Assembly (NCBI GenBank): GCA_023846275.1
Contig: CM043868.1
Coordinates: 9,753,653-9,817,652, forward strand
Length of the DNA: 64,000 nucleotides
Origin: Vanilla planifolia
Taxonomy: Eukaryota > Streptophyta > Magnoliopsida > Asparagales > Orchidaceae
Direction of reading: 5' to 3'
Of this stretch, positions 61,169 to 64,000 are shown in pieces. Position numbers and translations under genes: made by a program. A model generated the notes under the pieces. The model searched no databases. It was not told where the DNA came from and worked only from the letters and a program-made list of their open reading frames with translations. Each line of letters opens with the position of its first letter. The first letter of the stretch is position 1.

Positions 61169-64000
61169 TCACGGAGGATCATACATGAAATCTAGCAACA
61201 TCAACTTAATAAGCGGCTTGGGGTATGAAGTCCCCGTATCCCACACAAAGTCATTACAACAAGCAGCCCGTGCCACCCAATCGACAGGCTCATTTCCTTC
61301 CCGGTATATATGCGTTATAGTGAGGGCGTCCAGTTCTCTAGCACATCGAATGATCTCAGCAAGAGGTCCAGTCTCAGGAGCACTGGTAATAAGCTTCCGG
61401 ACTGTTAACATAGCCGTCATGCAGTCCGTTTGCATCTCAACAGCCCGGTACTGAGGCAAGGATCTCCGTAGTAGGTGAAAGGCCTCCAGAATCGCCTGAA
61501 CCTCCATGGCCTCGCTAGCCTGTGAGACAAACCTCCTACCCATAGCCAGGAGAGACTTCCCCATATGGTCTCTCACAACCACTCCAATGCCCACAGAGTG
61601 TAAGCCACAAGTAGCGTCGCAGTTCACCTTAATCCATCCAGTGGGAGGGGGAACCCAACAATGGGTAACAAACAGTTCAGGCGAACTGTACAGGTTCCCG
61701 CGGGACATGGATGCATGAATATTGCTCTGGTCAGCTACAGCAGCGATCTCGATCTTAATATTGCGCAGTAATGTGCCGAGGTTGCCAGTAGGGACATTGT
61801 GTCTCGTCGCATTCCTCCTTCCCCATAGATAGTATAAGGACGTAGCCACAGTTGCGGCATGCACTGCCCCGCCACCGTTCCTTGCCGCCGGCGAACCAAT
61901 GAAGGCCATAAATTGGCGGATGAAATCACTGTCGGCGCCGTCCACCTCCACATCGGCGGGATTCATCTTAACAGCAACGACGGCGTCACGAACAATGATG
62001 TTTCGCCAAAGATCCTGGGCTTGCGGGCAGCTCCAGAAGACATGGTGCGCGGTCTCCTCTGCCTCACAGCCCCACACGCAGCGGCGGTTCTCAGCCATGC
62101 CCCTCCGTGCAAGCCACGTCGCCGTGGGGAGGTAGTCACCCACCACCCGCCAGAGAAACAGCCGCACCCGCGGCAGAGTTTTAAGCTTCCACAGCCCCCG
62201 CATCTGATTAGAGCTCCACCAGCTCGCCGTGGGAGTGCCGACGCCCTGTCTGCATTTCAGGTCACAGTAAATTTTGCCATTATCAATCTTCTCCGTTTCC
62301 GTGTGTACCTGGACCAGCATATCACGAGCAGAGGACCGCGCCCTAGGAAGATGGAGAATTCTGTCAATGAGCATATCACTAGCCCACATTCGAATGCTGC
62401 TGACATCCCACTCGCCCTCTTCATTGATACAGTCTGCCACCCTCGCCGGCCACCCAGTCTTCATGTTAATTAACGTCGGCCAAATGCAAATGGGGAGGAA
62501 GCCAAGCCAATTATCTTCCTCAAATCTCGCCTCCTTACCGTCTCCAATTCTCCACACGAACTCCACCACCGCAGTCGGCATCGCCTCGAGCACAAGCTTG
62601 CCAGAGTGAGATAAATTCCATGGGATCTTTGAGGTCAGCAGGTTGCCCACGTACCTCCTCCTGAAGATGTCAACCCAGGGGCTATCCTCACGACACAGCA
62701 CCCTCTTGCACTGCTTCATCATCAAGACATGTTGCCAAACACGGAAGTCCCTCAACCCCAGGCCGCCCGCATTCCTTGGAAGCGTAACACAGCTCCAAGG
62801 CGCGTAATGGATCATGTGAGTATTGCTTGCACCATTCCACAGGAAATTCCTCACGCGCCGCTCCATCACTTCAATGACACCCGCTGGCACGGTGCAATGT
62901 CGAAGAATATACGTGGGGATAGCATTAAGCACCGAATTGGCCAGAGAGACTCTGCCAGCCAGGGACAGGGGACGAATCCTCCAACCAGCAATGCAAGCCT
63001 CCATTCTCTGGATTAGGAAGTTTAAATCAGCCAGCTTAAGCCTCTTAGCCGCAATTGGTACTCTAAGATAATTCAGAGAACTCCCGCGCACCATGCGAAG
63101 CTTCTTAGCAACCTTCTTTGTCGTTATCGTGCTGCTCCTCCGGCTGAAGTGAACACTAGATTTAGAGAAGTTAATCAGCAGTCCTGCAGCTTTACTGAAA
63201 CACTGAGTGACACTGCGAATTGAACGCGCGGCTTTGCGCGTTGCATGGCCATAAATAAGGATGTCATCCGCATATAATAAGTGGGAGACCATGGGTGCAT
63301 GCTGCCCTGGTCTGAATCCCAGGAGCTGTTTGGTCTCATACTCATGCATTAGTGCCGAAAGAAATTCCGAAGCAATTACGTATAAATACGGTGATAGAGG
63401 GCATCCCTGTCTCAGCCCTCGATGAGCTTGTACCCAAGGCAGGCGGACGCCGTTGACTAGCACGCCAAAGGAAGGCGATTGGATGCAGGCAGTGATCCAG
63501 TCGCACCAGAGCGGAGGGAACCTTAGAATTTTCAGCATCTCGATCAAGAAATCCCACCTGATGTTATCATAAGCTTGCATCATATCGATCTTAACCGCCA
63601 TGAGGCCATACCTGGAAGAGCAGGAGTGCAAACGTGCCGCCATTTCTTGCGCAATAAAAATGTTGTCCGAAATGCAGCGACCGGGAATGAAAGCGCCCTG
63701 CTCCCGCGAGATGAGGTGAGGCATCAAGGGCTTGAGCCGCTCCACCAAGACTCGCGCCACAATCTTATAGATTGTATTACACAAGCTTATAGGACGAAAT
63801 TGAGTCGGCATACATGCGCCCCTCCATTTGGGTATCAACACCACTAAGGTCTCCTTCCATTTCTCAGGCATCTTCTTTGCATCAAAGAACGCCAGCACAG
63901 CCCGAGTGATATCCCTGCTCGTAATCTTCCAATAACCATGAATGAATTCAGCAGTAATGCCATCGTTTCCAGGCGCCTTGTTCCTCCTAATTCCCTTGAT
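61169..64000 (-). CDS. LINE ORF2-type polyprotein: reverse transcriptase, zf-RVT, RNase H (partial, 943 residues visible)
   Basis: The frame is open from the window edge to a TGA at 61,169-61,171 with no stop or frameshift. From the first visible residue: RT from KAPGNDGITAEF near residue 8, KIDMMQAYD near 137, GLRQGCPLSP at 195-204 and catalytic YADD at 243-246. A reverse-transcriptase zinc-binding region lies at about 594-665, with C-x3-C-x6-HH-x4-C (Cys 641, 645, 658). RNase H lies at about 784-917, with Asp 795 (VNCD), Glu 833, Asp 859 (QTD), His 897 (HIYREGN) and Asp 907 (VDWVAR), so all catalytic acids look present. The family copies its RNA into DNA at a nicked chromosomal target; the N-terminal endonuclease would be beyond the edge. 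Plant L1 elements with a C-terminal RNase H are known. An internal start at 63,898 is only an artefact of the frame. Confidence 0.95.
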   Translation of the reverse strand: MKGIRRNKAPGNDGITAEFIHGYWKITSRDITRAVLAFFDAKKMPEKWKETLVVLIPKWRGACMPTQFRPISLCNTIYKIVARVLVERLKPLMPHLISREQGAFIPGRCISDNIFIAQEMAARLHSCSSRYGLMAVKIDMMQAYDNIRWDFLIEMLKILRFPPLWCDWITACIQSPSFGVLVNGVRLPWVQAHRGLRQGCPLSPYLYVIASEFLSALMHEYETKQLLGFRPGQHAPMVSHLLYADDILIYGHATRKAARSIRSVTQCFSKAAGLLINFSKSSVHFSRRSSTITTKKVAKKLRMVRGSSLNYLRVPIAAKRLKLADLNFLIQRMEACIAGWRIRPLSLAGRVSLANSVLNAIPTYILRHCTVPAGVIEVMERRVRNFLWNGASNTHMIHYAPWSCVTLPRNAGGLGLRDFRVWQHVLMMKQCKRVLCREDSPWVDIFRRRYVGNLLTSKIPWNLSHSGKLVLEAMPTAVVEFVWRIGDGKEARFEEDNWLGFLPICIWPTLINMKTGWPARVADCINEEGEWDVSSIRMWASDMLIDRILHLPRARSSARDMLVQVHTETEKIDNGKIYCDLKCRQGVGTPTASWWSSNQMRGLWKLKTLPRVRLFLWRVVGDYLPTATWLARRGMAENRRCVWGCEAEETAHHVFWSCPQAQDLWRNIIVRDAVVAVKMNPADVEVDGADSDFIRQFMAFIGSPAARNGGGAVHAATVATSLYYLWGRRNATRHNVPTGNLGTLLRNIKIEIAAVADQSNIHASMSRGNLYSSPELFVTHCWVPPPTGWIKVNCDATCGLHSVGIGVVVRDHMGKSLLAMGRRFVSQASEAMEVQAILEAFHLLRRSLPQYRAVEMQTDCMTAMLTVRKLITSAPETGPLAEIIRCARELDALTITHIYREGNEPVDWVARAACCNDFVWDTGTSYPKPLIKLMLLDFMYDPP

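Larger units (their letters stand above)
61106..64000 (-). mobile_element. LINE (plant L1 type), 3' portion, continues beyond the right edge
   Basis: A 15-base T run at 61,106-61,120 is the poly(A) tail of a minus-strand insertion. Before it lie a very short 3' UTR of about 48 bases (with GGGCTTATGCCCCTTTTGAA) and a long intact coding frame. Composition is near 50% GC and CpG sites are intact, in sharp contrast to the flank. The 5' end and the far target-site duplication lie outside the window. The same family left the truncated copy at 12.6-13.3 kb. Confidence 0.93.

Noticed and set aside
61859-63847. Several plus-strand open frames opposite the LINE
   Set aside because: They are antisense shadows of the intact LINE coding frame, which explains the whole stretch.
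1-64000. A novel multi-gene or defence-type system
   Set aside because: Every long or conserved coding signal belongs to known retroelement domains or psbB. No cluster of host genes, array with spacers or RNA gene was recognised. tRNA and small RNA genes cannot be excluded without a covariance-model search.

Overview
This window is nuclear DNA from a seed plant, most likely a flowering plant. The evidence is a plant L1-type LINE with a C-terminal RNase H domain, several Ty3/gypsy (Metaviridae) LTR-retrotransposon fossils of chromovirus and Tat-like types, very long solo LTRs, an AAACCCTA telo-box next to a plausible plant first exon, and a decayed piece of the chloroplast psbB gene. Monocot versus eudicot cannot be settled from the sequence. 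Most of the window is AT-rich and CpG-poor, and it reads as an old, methylation-decayed transposon graveyard. I see no operon, CRISPR array, defence cassette or other multi-gene system, and no complete host gene.

Layout, left to right. At 1-1870 lies the 5' end of a probable host gene on the minus strand: core promoter, 5' UTR, a six-codon first coding exon, and a first intron that runs off the left edge. 1.9-7.7 kb is AT-rich intergenic DNA with one LTR-like, promoter-like stretch near 5.7-6.9 kb. At 7750-10849 is a 3,100-bp solo LTR with TG..CA ends, an exact 5-bp target-site duplication (CAAGT), a GC- and CpG-rich body and two internal tandem arrays. At 12.2-15.1 kb is a minus-strand gypsy element that lost RT, RNase H and most of integrase, with a 5'-truncated LINE copy nested in it and a possible tRNA-iMet primer-binding site at 17.15 kb. 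At 20.05-21.86 kb is a plus-strand Tat-like pol fossil. The psbB fragment is at 28.6-29.3 kb.

The middle, 30.6-42.3 kb, is a direct duplication of one composite block: minus-strand chromovirus LTR, then pol, then repeat X. The first copy was later split by a 2.87-kb TG..CA insertion that itself carries a fresh 266-bp tandem duplication. 42-55 kb holds LTR-like debris, a 115-bp tandem array and a dispersed repeat pair. 55.4-58.9 kb is a plus-strand gypsy pol fossil followed by an LTR-like repeat whose sister copy lies at 27.7 kb. 61.1-64.0 kb is the 3' part of a LINE on the minus strand with a 943-codon uninterrupted reading frame, the only long intact coding sequence here.

The genes do not act together as a pathway. 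The window records successive insertions: old gypsy layers, a duplication, later solo LTRs, LINE insertions and an organelle-DNA insertion. The youngest-looking parts are the LINE at the right edge and the 3.1-kb solo LTR.
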